A model generated the notes under the pieces. The model was not told where the DNA came from. It ran no database searches and saw only the letters and a program-made list of their open reading frames with translations. From Sphingomonas sp. 32-66-10 (GTDB lineage: Bacteria > Pseudomonadota > Alphaproteobacteria > Sphingomonadales > Sphingomonadaceae), in the NCBI GenBank assembly GCA_002280565.1, contig NCEF01000023.1, positions 4,729-61,279 on the forward strand: a DNA stretch of 56,551 nucleotides, in the 5' to 3' direction. The position numbers were made by a program, and so were the translations under genes. Each line of letters starts with the position of its first letter. Positions within the stretch are counted from its first letter, which is position 1. Of the stretch, positions 15,503 through 23,908 are shown one piece after another.

Positions 15503-15841
15503 ATGGCTATGGATGAGTCGCTCGATCTTGCTTTCGCCGCCCTGGCCGACCCCACCCGCCGCGCGATCCTCGCACGGCTGGCCAAGGGGGAGGCAACGGT
15601 GTCCGAACTCGCCGCACCGTTCGCGGTCAGCCAGCCAGCTATTTCCAAGCATCTCAAGGTGCTCGAACGCGCCGGCTTCGTCGAAACCGCCACCGCCGGC
15701 CAGTCGCGTCCGCGCCGCCTCAATCGTGCCGCGCTTGCGCTCCCCGCCGACTGGCTCGACCGGCTCGGCGCCGACTGGGATGCGAAGTTCGACCGCCTCG
15801 ACGCCTATCTCGCCACGTTCAACGATGGAGACCCCGCATGA
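15503..15841 (+). CDS. ArsR-family transcriptional repressor
   Basis: A 112-residue winged-helix regulator: LAFAALADPTRRAILARLA, then VSELAAPFAVSQPAISKHLK (recognition helix) and VLERAGFVE. No metal-binding Cys motif is seen. It belongs to the ArsR group paired with START-domain (AHA1-like) genes. The start is uncertain. The ATG at 15503 fits family N-termini but has no SD, an ATG at 15509 is also possible, and a GTG at 15461 would add 14 residues. The upstream stretch is unusually AT-rich and holds CCATATGG over the start, a possible operator. Its stop overlaps the next ATG. Confidence 0.85.
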   Translation: MAMDESLDLAFAALADPTRRAILARLAKGEATVSELAAPFAVSQPAISKHLKVLERAGFVETATAGQSRPRRLNRAALALPADWLDRLGADWDAKFDRLDAYLATFNDGDPA

Positions 15842-16338
15842 CCGACGCCACCGTGACTCCCGAATTCACGATCCAGCGCACCTTCAAGGCCCCGATCGAC
15901 CGCGTGTTCGACGCCTGGGCCGATCCGGTGCAGATGGCGCGCTGGTCGGGGCCGGAGGGGACGCAGGTGACCGTGCTCAGCGGCAATATCGCCACCGGTG
16001 CAACGCTGCACGCCCGCTCCGACGCGGCGGATGGCGCTGTGCTCTACACGCTCTGCGACTATCGCACGGTCGATCGCCCCGACCACCTCGTCTATGATCA
16101 GAGCTTCGCCGACGCCGAGGGCAACGTCGTGCCGTGCCCCTTCTTCGACGCCTGGCCCGCAACGCTGCGCACCGATATCCGATTCGAAGCGGTCGAGGGC
16201 GGCACGCGCATCACGCTGCGCTGGATTCCGGTCGATCCGACGGCGGAACAGGCGGCCAGCTTCGTCGCGGCGATGGACTCGATGACCGGCGGCTGGAGCG
16301 GCAGCTTCGACAAGCTCGACAGCTACCTCGCGGCGTAA
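15838..16338 (+). CDS. SRPBCC/START-like (AHA1-domain) protein
   Basis: A 166-residue protein of the Bet v1/START superfamily: FTIQRTFKAPIDRVFDAWAD, then VQMARWSGPEGTQV and a C-terminal amphipathic helix with FDKLDSYLA. The fold makes a hydrophobic ligand pocket; the ligand is unknown. Its ATG overlaps the ArsR stop (ATGA), so the two are translated together. Such ArsR-SRPBCC pairs are common, and the regulator usually controls the pair. Confidence 0.88.
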   Translation: MTDATVTPEFTIQRTFKAPIDRVFDAWADPVQMARWSGPEGTQVTVLSGNIATGATLHARSDAADGAVLYTLCDYRTVDRPDHLVYDQSFADAEGNVVPCPFFDAWPATLRTDIRFEAVEGGTRITLRWIPVDPTAEQAASFVAAMDSMTGGWSGSFDKLDSYLAA

Positions 16339-16387
16339 CGTGCGCAGGGGTTTGCGTGCGGGGCGGATTTCTGGTTGGCTGCACGCC

Positions 16388-17884
16388 ATGAAACTTCGCC
16401 TCGCCGCTGCCCTCGCGCTCGCCCCGCTGCCCGCGCTCGCCCAGACCCCAGCGGGCCAGATCCCGCCCGCTCAGGTCACCGAGATTGGTGACCATTTCGC
16501 CAAATATCGCGACCAGAACCCGACCCCGGGCATGATCTATGTGGTCATCAAGGACGGCAAGCCGGCGCTGTCCGCCATGGTCGGCACCCAGACGCCGGGC
16601 GGCGCGCCGGTCACGCTCGACACCCGCTTCCGCATCGCATCGATGAGCAAGGCGTTCACCGCGCTCGCAATCCTCAAGCTGCGCGACGAGGGGCGGCTGG
16701 TCCTCGACGACCTCGCCGAAAAGCACATCCCCGAAATGCGCGGCTGGACATATCCGACCAGCGACAGTCCGCGCATCCGCATCCGTGACCTGCTCGCCCA
16801 TGTCGGCGGCATGGTCACCGATGATCCATGGGGCGACCGGCAACAGGTGCTGAGCGAGGCGCAGTTCAGCGCGATGATCGCGCAGGGCGTGCCGTGGAGC
16901 CGCACCGGCGGCATGGCGCATGAATATTCCAATTATGGCTATGCGCTGCTCGGCCGCATCATCACCAATGCCGCGGGCGAGCCGTACCAGCGCTATATCG
17001 GGCGCACGATCCTGCAGCCGCTCGGCATGACCGCGACCACCTATGACATCGCACAGGTGCCGCGCGACAGGTTCGCGCTCGGCTATCGCTGGGAGGATGA
17101 GAAGTGGGTCGCCGAACCGGAAATGCGCGACGGCGCATTCGGCGCGATGGGCGGGATGATCACCACCGCCAATGATTACACGAAGTGGATCAGCTTCCTC
17201 CTCTCCGCCTGGCCGCCGCGCGACGGTGCTGAAACCGGCCCGGTCAAGCGCGCGACGGTGCGGGAAATGGTGCAGGGCCTCAATTTCGTTCGAACCGGCC
17301 CGCGGCGCGGCGCGGGGGAGGGCGACACCTGCATCCTTGCGACCGCCTATGGCATGGGCATGCGGATCACCCGCGACTGCGACCTCGGCACCGCGCTCGA
17401 GCATGGCGGCGGCTATCCCGGCTATGGCAGCTATGTCGTGCTGGTGCCGGAGCGCGGCGTCGCCGCCTTCGCCTTCACCAACAAGACCTATACTGCCCCC
17501 GCCGTGCCGGTGTGGCAGTCGCTCTGGTCCTTGGCGCGGGCAGGGGCGGCGGACCCCCGCGCGGTGCCGCTGAACCCGCTGCTCGCCCAGATGCAGGACG
17601 CCGCCCGCGCCGCCTATGCCGCAGGCGACCTCAAGCCGCTCGACGGCAAGCTGGCGATGAACTTCCTGATGGACCGCGACGCCGCGCACTGGCGGACGGA
17701 ATTCGCGCGGATAAAGGCCGTGCTGGGCGATTGTCCCACCGCCGAACCGCTCGACCCGACCGGTAATCTGTCGACCTATCTCCGCTGGAACTGCGCCAAG
17801 GGAAAGTTGGACGGGCAAATCCTGCTCGCCCCGACGAGCCCGCCGACGATCCAAGCGCTACGGTTCGTGCCGCGGCCCGACTAA
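16388..17884 (+). CDS. Secreted serine hydrolase, beta-lactamase/class C-like fold
   Basis: A 498-residue exported protein with signal peptide MKLRLAAALALAPLPALA. The beta-lactamase-family domain has SMSK (Ser85, Lys88) as the catalytic SxxK, HEYSNYGYALLG containing the YxN motif, and a late LEHGGGYPGYGSY in the place of the third motif. A C-terminal region of about 130 residues lies outside the core fold. This family includes esterases and peptidases as well as beta-lactamases, so antibiotic resistance cannot be assumed. The start was chosen for its signal peptide; the frame is open to 16340. Confidence 0.88.
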   Translation: MKLRLAAALALAPLPALAQTPAGQIPPAQVTEIGDHFAKYRDQNPTPGMIYVVIKDGKPALSAMVGTQTPGGAPVTLDTRFRIASMSKAFTALAILKLRDEGRLVLDDLAEKHIPEMRGWTYPTSDSPRIRIRDLLAHVGGMVTDDPWGDRQQVLSEAQFSAMIAQGVPWSRTGGMAHEYSNYGYALLGRIITNAAGEPYQRYIGRTILQPLGMTATTYDIAQVPRDRFALGYRWEDEKWVAEPEMRDGAFGAMGGMITTANDYTKWISFLLSAWPPRDGAETGPVKRATVREMVQGLNFVRTGPRRGAGEGDTCILATAYGMGMRITRDCDLGTALEHGGGYPGYGSYVVLVPERGVAAFAFTNKTYTAPAVPVWQSLWSLARAGAADPRAVPLNPLLAQMQDAARAAYAAGDLKPLDGKLAMNFLMDRDAAHWRTEFARIKAVLGDCPTAEPLDPTGNLSTYLRWNCAKGKLDGQILLAPTSPPTIQALRFVPRPD

Positions 17885-17891
17885 CCCCCAC

Positions 17892-17976
17892 CGTCGCCCC
17901 GGCCTTGAGCCGGGGCCGGGCTGTCTCTTTGACCTCGAAAAAGAAGCCCAGCGCCGGGTCAAGCCCGGGGCGACGG
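17892..17976. repeat. Dispersed double-hairpin repeat, copy B
   Basis: Begins CGTCGCCCCGGCCTTGAGCC and ends with the matching GTCAAGCCCGGGGCGACGG, separated by about 40 bases. It has the same design as copies A, C and D. It lies 8 bases after the beta-lactamase-fold gene, where it may act as a terminator or mRNA-end protector. Confidence 0.8.
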
Positions 17977-18045
17977 GTAGAATGGGTGCGTCGTCGGTCA
18001 CCCCAACCATTGCCGACGTAGCCCAGATCGAGCAAGATCACGGAT

Positions 18046-18255
18046 ATGCCGGAGTGGTCATTATACGTTGCGCTTGTAATCGCCTTTTTGTTGGCATTGA
18101 TCGTCAATGCTCAGGTGCAGTTGAGCAGCACGCGAAAAGGTGATGGTTTGATCAAAATGTGGCTCAAGGGTGGTCTGGCTGGCGGAGTGGCCATGGTCGG
18201 CTTTATTGCAGTGTTTCTAGTGCTGGCTAACCTCGTGAATGCGCTCGCTGGTTAG
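18046..18255 (+). CDS. Small two-helix membrane protein
   Basis: A 69-residue hypothetical protein with hydrophobic segments at about 6-23 and 44-66, separated by a basic loop (STRKGDGLIKMWLKGG). No strong SD is visible before the ATG. Base composition is less GC-rich than the neighbours. I recognise no family. Confidence 0.6.
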   Translation: MPEWSLYVALVIAFLLALIVNAQVQLSSTRKGDGLIKMWLKGGLAGGVAMVGFIAVFLVLANLVNALAG

Positions 18256-18412
18256 TTTGGATTTTCGCGCTAACAGCGGTCCTTCAGTCTCGCCGCATTG
18301 CAGCGCATAATACAGCTTTCCTACAAGCTCCCATCCGGCATATCTAAACGGTCCAATGCCGAATCCGGACGCCCTCCTCGGCTTTCAGCGCGCCGTCGCC
18401 ACCCCGCCCAAA

Positions 18413-18457
18413 GCTGACAGGATCGCGCGCGTTTCCCTTAACTTCGTCAGTTTCCGC
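18413..18457. repeat. 45-base dispersed repeat, copy 1
   Basis: Matches the reverse complement of 36541-36585 at 41 of 45 positions. Ends are GCTGACAGGATCGCGCGCG and AACTTCGTCAGTTTCCGC, with CTGAC/GTCAG as internal inverted ends. It lies 7 bases beyond the stop of the leftward flavin reductase gene. The rest of the gap 18256-18412 holds nothing I can identify. Confidence 0.8.
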
Positions 18458-18464
18458 GTGGCAC

Positions 18465-19373
18465 CTACCGCCAAATCGCTCGCTGCGCGCTCAGCATATT
18501 CCGGATCGTCGTCGACGCGACCCCCGCCTGACCCATCGCATTGCTGATCTGGTCCAGCCCCTTCACCACATCGCCCGCCGCGAACAGGCCGGGGATGCTG
18601 GTGCGCTGGTGGTCGTCGACCTCAAGGCACCCCTCCTCGGTCGCCGCCGCGCCCGCTGCTACCGCGAGGTCGGAGCGGATGCGCGACCCCAGCGCCGGGT
18701 AGATGCTGTCGAACGTCATCCGCCCCTGCGCGGTATCGAGCGCAATCCGATCGCCCTCGATTCCATAGCCGCCGCACGGCCCATCCACCCGCGCGATCCC
18801 GGCTTCCTCCAGCTTGGCGACACACGCCGCGTCCAGCCGATGCTCAACATCCGGCGCGATCAGCGTCACGTCGCGGGTAAAGCCGCGCAGGAACAACGCC
18901 TCGCGCATCCCATGGTCCCCGGTCCCGATCACGCCCACACGCGCGTCGGTCACCTCATAGCCATCGCACACCGGACAATAGCGCAGCAGCCCCCGCGCCA
19001 GCGCCGGATCATGCACCGCATCCTCCAACCCCTCGGGCCGGTGATTGATCACCCCGGTTGCCAGCAACACCGACCGCGTCGCCACCCGCCGCTCGCCCGC
19101 ATGAACGATAAAACCCTCATCGACCGGCTCGATCCGCGTCACCTTGGCCGGCTCACGCACCGCGCCGTAGAGCTCGGCCTGCGCCAGCATCCGCCGCAGC
19201 AGTTCCACCCCCTCAATCCCCTCGGGATAGCCGGCATGATTGTGCGTGCGCGGGATCAGCGCCGCCCGGCTCGACCCGCAATCGAACAGCCGGATCGACA
19301 GGTGATAGCGCGCCAGATAAATCGCCGCCGTCAGTCCGCCCGGCCCCGCGCCGATGATGATGCAATCTTCCAT
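18465..19373 (-). CDS. Thioredoxin-reductase-like FAD/NAD(P) oxidoreductase
   Basis: A 302-residue flavoprotein. The FAD motif [18 protein letters not shown] is at about 5-22. The redox centre YCPVCDGYE (CxxC) lies in the NAD(P) domain, [19 protein letters not shown] is the second dinucleotide site, and [20 protein letters not shown] is the C-terminal FAD block. This is the TrxR layout, but trxB proper is at 35566, and this copy has CPVC in place of CATC. Its electron acceptor is unknown. It is divergent from trmD, 44 bases start to start. Confidence 0.9.
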   Translation of the reverse strand: MEDCIIIGAGPGGLTAAIYLARYHLSIRLFDCGSSRAALIPRTHNHAGYPEGIEGVELLRRMLAQAELYGAVREPAKVTRIEPVDEGFIVHAGERRVATRSVLLATGVINHRPEGLEDAVHDPALARGLLRYCPVCDGYEVTDARVGVIGTGDHGMREALFLRGFTRDVTLIAPDVEHRLDAACVAKLEEAGIARVDGPCGGYGIEGDRIALDTAQGRMTFDSIYPALGSRIRSDLAVAAGAAATEEGCLEVDDHQRTSIPGLFAAGDVVKGLDQISNAMGQAGVASTTIRNMLSAQRAIWR

Positions 19374-19417
19374 GCCCGCTCCCTTGCCAATTGGCGTCCA
19401 AGCGGCGAACAGGCGCG

Positions 19418-20143
19418 ATGACCTTCGCCGCGACCGTCTTAACGCTTTACCCGGACATGTTTCCCGGCCCGCTCGGCGCGTCCATCGCCGGACGCGCGTT
19501 GAACGAGGGGAAATGGAGCCTCGATACCGTCCAGATCCGCGACTTCGCGACCGACAGGCATCGCACCGTCGATGATACGCCAGCCGGGGGCGGGGCGGGG
19601 ATGGTGCTTAAGCCCGATATCCTCGCCGCCGCCTGCGATTCCGTCGGATACGACCGTCCGATGCTGGCGATGACGCCGCGCGGCGCGCCGCTGACGCAGG
19701 ACCGCGTGCGTGCGCTCGCCGCCGGTCCTGGCGTGTCGATCCTGTGCGGCCGGTTCGAGGGGTTTGACGAACGATTGTTCGACGCGCGCCCCATCGAACA
19801 GGTGTCGATCGGCGACTATGTGCTGTCGGGCGGCGAGATGGGCGCGCTGGTGCTGCTCGACGCTTGCATTCGGCTGCTTCCCGGCGTAATGGGCGCGCCT
19901 TCCAGCGGAGTCGAGGAAAGCTTCGAAAGCGGACTCCTCGAATATCCGCAGTACACCCGACCCGTCGAATGGGAAGGGCGCACGATCCCGCAAGTGCTGC
20001 GATCGGGGGATCATGCGCGGATCAACGCCTGGCGCAAGCACCAGGCCGAGACCGATACACGGCTAAGGAGGCCGGATCTTTGGGAGCGCCATGAGGGCGC
20101 TCGGGTCCAGTCTCCCTCTGGCGCGCGGCGCGAAAAGGAATGA
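19418..20143 (+). CDS. trmD: tRNA (guanine37-N1)-methyltransferase TrmD
   Basis: A 241-residue Trm[16 protein letters not shown] at the N-terminus, [16 protein letters not shown], the SAM-knot segments [12 protein letters not shown] and [11 protein letters not shown], and ARINAWR near the end. It makes m1G37 in tRNAs and prevents +1 frameshifting. The ATG at 19418 is the family start; a TTG nine codons earlier is in frame but unneeded. It is followed directly by rplS. Confidence 0.96.
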   Translation: MTFAATVLTLYPDMFPGPLGASIAGRALNEGKWSLDTVQIRDFATDRHRTVDDTPAGGGAGMVLKPDILAAACDSVGYDRPMLAMTPRGAPLTQDRVRALAAGPGVSILCGRFEGFDERLFDARPIEQVSIGDYVLSGGEMGALVLLDACIRLLPGVMGAPSSGVEESFESGLLEYPQYTRPVEWEGRTIPQVLRSGDHARINAWRKHQAETDTRLRRPDLWERHEGARVQSPSGARREKE

Positions 20144-20148
20144 GAGCC

Positions 20149-20541
20149 ATGAACCTGCTCCAGCAGATCGAGGCCGAGAACGTCGCAAAGTTCTCCGCCG
20201 ACAAGAAGATCCCCGAATTCCGCCCCGGCGACACCGTCCGCGTCGGCGTGAAGGTCGTCGAAGGCGAGCGCACCCGCGTTCAGGCCTATGAAGGCGTCTG
20301 CATCGCCCGCGCCAACAAGGGCATGGGCAGCAACTTCACCGTCCGCAAGATTTCGTTCGGTGAGGGCGTCGAGCGCGTCTTCCCGCTCTATTCGCCGAAC
20401 ATCGACAGCATCGAAGTCGTCCGTCGCGGCGTCGTGCGTCGTGCGAAGCTCTATTATCTGCGCGGTCGTACCGGCAAGTCGGCACGTATCGCCGAGCGCC
20501 GCGACCCGCGTCCGGCCAAGACCACCGAAGCCGCCGAATAA
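20149..20541 (+). CDS. rplS: Large ribosomal subunit protein bL19
   Basis: A 130-residue bL19: [51 protein letters not shown] and a basic C-terminus [15 protein letters not shown]. It sits at the 30S-50S interface. The start is 5 bases after the trmD stop, so the pair is co-transcribed. The GC hairpin after it probably ends the transcript. Confidence 0.97.
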   Translation: MNLLQQIEAENVAKFSADKKIPEFRPGDTVRVGVKVVEGERTRVQAYEGVCIARANKGMGSNFTVRKISFGEGVERVFPLYSPNIDSIEVVRRGVVRRAKLYYLRGRTGKSARIAERRDPRPAKTTEAAE

Positions 20542-20564
20542 TCGGCTTCCGGCAGGAACAAGCG

Positions 20565-20600
20565 CGGGGCGCGGGGCGAAAGCTTCCGCGCCCCGTTTGA
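20565..20600 (+). terminator. trmD-rplS terminator
   Basis: CGGGGCGCGG and CCGCGCCCCG form a perfect 10-bp stem with an 11-base loop, followed by TTTGATT, 24 bases after the rplS stop. Confidence 0.75.
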
Positions 20601-20630
20601 TTCCGGGCCCTGCGGCACTAAATTGGTCGG

Positions 20631-21023
20631 GTGACAGCCCGATCCGCCGCCTTTGCCGCCCAGGACGCCCGGACATTCCGGGCGGCGGCGCTGTGGATCG
20701 CCCTTCTTGTCGCACTGGCCTCCGCGCTGCTCAGCAGCGGCCCGCCGCGCACCGTGGCGTTCGGCTCGGCCTTCAACCCCGCGACCACGGTCGATGCGCT
20801 TCGCCCGCTGCGCGCTGCGCCGCGGATCGTCGCACCAGAGGTCCGGCCCGACCCCGATCCAGTTGCGGGAGCCGGTAACGCCACGCTCTCAAGTGCCGCG
20901 CCGGCGCAGATCGTCCCGGCCCCCGCTGCGATCGCCGCGCAACCGTCCGCGGTCGCGTCCGCCCCGATAAGCCCGTCCCACCCGCCGCGTGTCGGCAACC
21001 CGCGCGCGCCCCCTGTCGCCTGA
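20631..21023 (+). CDS. Hypothetical single-helix protein, Pro/Ala-rich
   Basis: A 130-residue protein with a charged N-terminus, one membrane helix at about 19-37 (AAALWIALLVALASALLSS) and a long low-complexity Ala/Pro/Val tail likely to be periplasmic and disordered. The start is a GTG with no strong SD. The frame is open and codon use is typical, but no family is recognised. Confidence 0.5.
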   Translation: MTARSAAFAAQDARTFRAAALWIALLVALASALLSSGPPRTVAFGSAFNPATTVDALRPLRAAPRIVAPEVRPDPDPVAGAGNATLSSAAPAQIVPAPAAIAAQPSAVASAPISPSHPPRVGNPRAPPVA

Positions 21024-21065
21024 CATTCCCCGTTCGCGCTTCGGCGCGGTTTCAGGAGCAATGTC

Positions 21066-21179
21066 ATGAACAATGCGCACGACAAACGGCAGCCCTGGTG
21101 GTTTGCGCCGATCGTCTGGAGCGGAGTGGCGGCCAGCACGGCGGCCGCGGCGCTCGTGATCGGCGGCACCAGCGGCTGA
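21066..21179 (+). CDS. 37-residue single-helix membrane protein
   Basis: A tiny ORF with an excellent SD (AGGAG, 8 bases before the ATG). The product begins MNNAHDKRQPWWFAPIVW, and the rest is a single hydrophobic helix rich in Ala and Gly. The Trp-Trp pair at the membrane border and a charged head are typical of real small membrane proteins. The function is unknown. It lies just upstream of the YbaL-type antiporter on the same strand. Confidence 0.55.
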   Translation: MNNAHDKRQPWWFAPIVWSGVAASTAAAALVIGGTSG

Positions 21180-21237
21180 ACGCACTGCCCGGGCCGTATG
21201 TTACGGTCCGGGCCACAACCGGGACAGCTGCCAGCCT

Positions 21238-22875
21238 ATGCACCACACACCGCTGATCGCCACAATCGTGGCCGGACTCGTCATCGCCTTCATCATGGGG
21301 GCGATCGCCCACAGACTGAAGGTTTCGCCGATCGCGGGCTATCTGCTCGCCGGGATCATGGTCGGGCCGTTCACGCCCGGCTTCGTCGCCGACGGAGATC
21401 TGGCCGCCGAGCTCGCCGAGATCGGCGTCATCCTGCTGATGTTCGGCGTCGGCCTGCACTTCTCGCTGCGCGACCTGCTCGCGGTGCGCAAGATCGCGGT
21501 GCCCGGCGCGATCGGCCAGATCGCCGCCGCGGTGGTGATGGGCATGGGCCTGTCCTGGACGCTGGGCTGGGACCCGCTCGCCGGGTTCGTCTTCGGCCTG
21601 GCCCTGTCGGTCGCGAGCACGGTGGTGCTGCTGCGCGGGCTGCAGGGGTTCGGCATCGTCGATACCGAACGCGGGCGGATCGCGGTCGGCTGGCTGATCG
21701 TCGAGGATCTGGTGATGGTCCTCGCGCTGGTGCTGCTGCCGGTGCTGGCACAGGTGGTGAAGAGCGACGGCCCGATGACGTGGGGCGCACTGCTGGTGCC
21801 GCTGGCGCAGGTCGGGTTCAAGGTGACCGGCTTCCTCGTCGTCATGCTGCTGGTCGCGCGGCGGCTGATCCCGTTGGCGCTGCACTGGGTGGTCCATACC
21901 GGATCGCGGGAGCTGTTCCGGCTTGCGGTGCTCGCCATCGCGCTCGGCGTCGCGTTCGGCGCGGCGGTGGTGTTCGACGTGTCCTTCGCGCTGGGCGCTT
22001 TCTTCGCCGGCATGATCCTGGGCGAAACGCCGCTCAGCCGTCAGGCGACCGAGGAAACGCTGCCGCTGCGCGATGCGTTTGCGGTGTTGTTCTTCGTGTC
22101 GGTCGGCATGTTGTTCAACCCGGCGGTGATCGTGGAACAGCCGCTGCCGCTGATCGCGACCTTCCTGATCATCGTGGTCGGCAAGTCGCTGGTCGCCTAT
22201 GCCATCGTCCGTGCGCTGGGCCGCACGCACCGGATCGCGGTGACGGCCGCAGCCAGCCTCGCCCAGATCGGCGAGTTCTCGTTCATCCTGGTCGGGCTCG
22301 GCGTATCGCTGCAGATCTTGCCGCCGGAAGGGCGCGATCTGGTGCTGGCGGGTGCCTTGCTGTCGATCCTCGCCAACCCGTTCATCTTCAACGCCTTCGT
22401 CCCGCGCCGACAGGAACAGACCGACCCGATCGAACCGCCGCTCGATACCGGCGACCGGACGGGGCATATCGTGCTGGTCGGCTATGGGCGGGTCGGCAAG
22501 CTGATCGCGCGCGACCTGCTGGCGCGCAAACGCCCGTTCATCCTGATCGAGGATCAGGCGGACATCGCCAATGTTGCGAAGGAGGCGGGACTCGACGTCG
22601 TGCGCGGCAACGGCGTCGATCCCGAAGCGCTGAAGGCCGCCGGCGTCGACCGCGCGGCGAAGCTGCTGATCGCGATCCCCCATGGGTTCGAGGGCGGCGC
22701 GGTTGTCCAGGCGGCGCGCGAACTCAACCCCGGCATTGCCATCGTCGCGCGCGCGCATTCGGACGCCGAGGTCGAACATCTCGAAGCGCGCGGTGCGGGC
22801 GATGTCGTGGTCGGCGAGCGCGAGATCGCCAGCCGCATGCTCAGCCTGTGCGCGGCGCTGGCGGGGCGGACCTGA
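21238..22875 (+). CDS. YbaL-type monovalent cation/proton antiporter (CPA2) with TrkA-N domain
   Basis: A 545-residue protein. About 12 membrane helices (residues 5-390) include LAELAEIGVILLMFGVGLHF and GWLIVEDLVMVLALVLLP, very close to E. coli YbaL. A cytoplasmic TrkA-N domain follows from about 410, with the nucleotide motif HIVLVGYGRVGKLIARDLL. CPA2 proteins exchange K+ or Na+ for H+, and the TrkA-N domain gates by NAD(H). No TrkA-C domain is present. It lies downstream of two small membrane-protein ORFs. Confidence 0.93.
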   Translation: MHHTPLIATIVAGLVIAFIMGAIAHRLKVSPIAGYLLAGIMVGPFTPGFVADGDLAAELAEIGVILLMFGVGLHFSLRDLLAVRKIAVPGAIGQIAAAVVMGMGLSWTLGWDPLAGFVFGLALSVASTVVLLRGLQGFGIVDTERGRIAVGWLIVEDLVMVLALVLLPVLAQVVKSDGPMTWGALLVPLAQVGFKVTGFLVVMLLVARRLIPLALHWVVHTGSRELFRLAVLAIALGVAFGAAVVFDVSFALGAFFAGMILGETPLSRQATEETLPLRDAFAVLFFVSVGMLFNPAVIVEQPLPLIATFLIIVVGKSLVAYAIVRALGRTHRIAVTAAASLAQIGEFSFILVGLGVSLQILPPEGRDLVLAGALLSILANPFIFNAFVPRRQEQTDPIEPPLDTGDRTGHIVLVGYGRVGKLIARDLLARKRPFILIEDQADIANVAKEAGLDVVRGNGVDPEALKAAGVDRAAKLLIAIPHGFEGGAVVQAARELNPGIAIVARAHSDAEVEHLEARGAGDVVVGEREIASRMLSLCAALAGRT

Positions 22876-22902
22876 CCCCACTTCTTGTTGTACTTTCTCA
22901 AA

Positions 22903-22924
22903 CCCCTCCCGCGAGCGGGAGGGG
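22903..22924. terminator. Hairpin between convergent genes
   Basis: CCCCTCCCG-CGAG-CGGGAGGGG is a perfect 9-bp stem between the ends of the antiporter gene and the leftward VOC gene. No T-tract is seen. It is a likely bidirectional terminator. Confidence 0.55.
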
Positions 22925-22938
22925 GCCAAGAAGGGAAT

Positions 22939-23313
22939 TCACCCGTAACTCACAATCTCGAACTCGATCCCGTCGAAGTCGAAAAAGTAGAACCGTCGCC
23001 CCGGCTCATAATCGTCATGGCCGAACGGCTTCAGCCCCGCGGCAGCGACCCTGGCCTCGACGCCATCGAGATCGTCGACCACGAAGCCGACATGGTTGAG
23101 CGGCTGCCCTTTGGGATAGCGCCGCTCGCCCTCGACCGGCGGGGCGTAGAGCGCGAGGTAGCTGCGGTCGTCGCCGACATGGATCGACGTGCCGCCATCG
23201 CGCGCGGCCCCCTGCCAGCGGATGTGCCAGCCGAACAGATGCTGGATCAGCTTCGCGGTGCGCGCCGGGCTGGTGACGGTCAGGTTGGCGTGTTCGATAA
23301 AGGTCGTGGGCAT
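22939..23313 (-). CDS. VOC-fold (glyoxalase/dioxygenase superfamily) protein
   Basis: A 124-residue vicinal-oxygen-chelate protein: FIEHANLTVTSPARTAKLIQ at the N-terminus, NHVGFVVDDLDGVEARV in the middle and YFFDFDGIEFEIV at the end. The paired His and Glu could bind a metal. The reaction is unknown; the superfamily includes glyoxalases and resistance proteins. GGAAAC precedes the ATG at 23313. The frame is open upstream, but the start is supported by family length. It faces soxR across a SoxR box, so SoxR control is likely. Confidence 0.85.
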   Translation of the reverse strand: MPTTFIEHANLTVTSPARTAKLIQHLFGWHIRWQGAARDGGTSIHVGDDRSYLALYAPPVEGERRYPKGQPLNHVGFVVDDLDGVEARVAAAGLKPFGHDDYEPGRRFYFFDFDGIEFEIVSYG

Positions 23314-23357
23314 CGCTGTTTCCTTGCGGTTTGCGGAAGTGCCCGACTCCGCTACAA

Positions 23358-23375
23358 CCTCAACATAAGTTGAGG
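23358..23375. promoter_or_regulatory. SoxR box
   Basis: CCTCAACATAAGTTGAGG has both 6-base outer arms identical to the E. coli soxS SoxR site (CCTCAAGTTAACTTGAGG), with a different centre. On the minus strand TTGACC overlaps it and TAGCGG lies 19 bases on, the long spacer typical of MerR-type promoters. The regulated promoter therefore points to the VOC gene. Confidence 0.85.
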
Positions 23376-23386
23376 TCAAACGGAAA

Positions 23387-23872
23387 ATGCGCGGCAACGA
23401 ACTGCTCACCATCGGCGAACTGGCGGCGCGCACCGGGCTTAGCGTCTCGGCGATCCGTTTCTACGAGGGAAAAGGGCTGGTCGCGCCGATCCGCACCAGC
23501 GGGAACCAGCGCCGCTTCCTGCGCTCCGACATCCGCCGCCTGTCCTTCGCGCTGATTGCGCAGAAGCTTGGGCTGACGATCGAGGAGATCGCGACCGAGC
23601 TGAACCGCCTGCCGCACGGCCGCACCCCGAATGCGGCCGACTGGGCCCGCATCAGCCGCCATTTCCGCGCCGAGATCGACCGCCGCATCGCGCTGCTGGA
23701 GCGCACGCGCGACAAGCTGGACGGCTGCATCGGCTGCGGCTGCCTGTCGCTCAAGAAATGCGGTCTCTACAATCCGGGCGACGAAGCAGCGTTTAGCGGC
23801 ACGGGGCCGCGCTATGTGCTGAGCGACGCGGTTGCCGCCGAGACTTTACCTCGCCCCCGGGAAGCCCGATAG
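23387..23872 (+). CDS. soxR: Redox-sensing regulator SoxR
   Basis: A 161-residue MerR-family protein. The N-terminal HTH is LTIGELAARTGLSVSAIRFY, followed by a dimerisation helix. The 2Fe-2S cysteines are Cys114, 117, 119 and 125 in CIGCGCLSLKKC, the exact CX2CXCX5C pattern of SoxR. Oxidation of the cluster by redox-cycling compounds activates it. The ATG is 11 bases after the SoxR box, so it may also autoregulate. No soxS is nearby; the likely target is the divergent VOC gene. Confidence 0.95.
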   Translation: MRGNELLTIGELAARTGLSVSAIRFYEGKGLVAPIRTSGNQRRFLRSDIRRLSFALIAQKLGLTIEEIATELNRLPHGRTPNAADWARISRHFRAEIDRRIALLERTRDKLDGCIGCGCLSLKKCGLYNPGDEAAFSGTGPRYVLSDAVAAETLPRPREAR

Positions 23873-23908
23873 GCGTCGGCACAGTGATAACGATGGACGG
23901 GTTGCAGG

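Noticed and set aside
16388-17884. Antibiotic-resistance beta-lactamase
   Set aside because: The SxxK and YxN motifs are shared with many esterases and peptidases; the long C-terminal region and the context give no support for resistance.
18356-18547. A 63-codon plus-strand frame near the flavin reductase end
   Set aside because: Its middle is the 45-base dispersed repeat read as protein, and its end is antisense to the reductase. No SD.
18465-19373. Second copy of thioredoxin reductase
   Set aside because: It has CPVC rather than CATC and differs from trxB throughout; it is a TrxR-like flavoprotein, not a duplicate.
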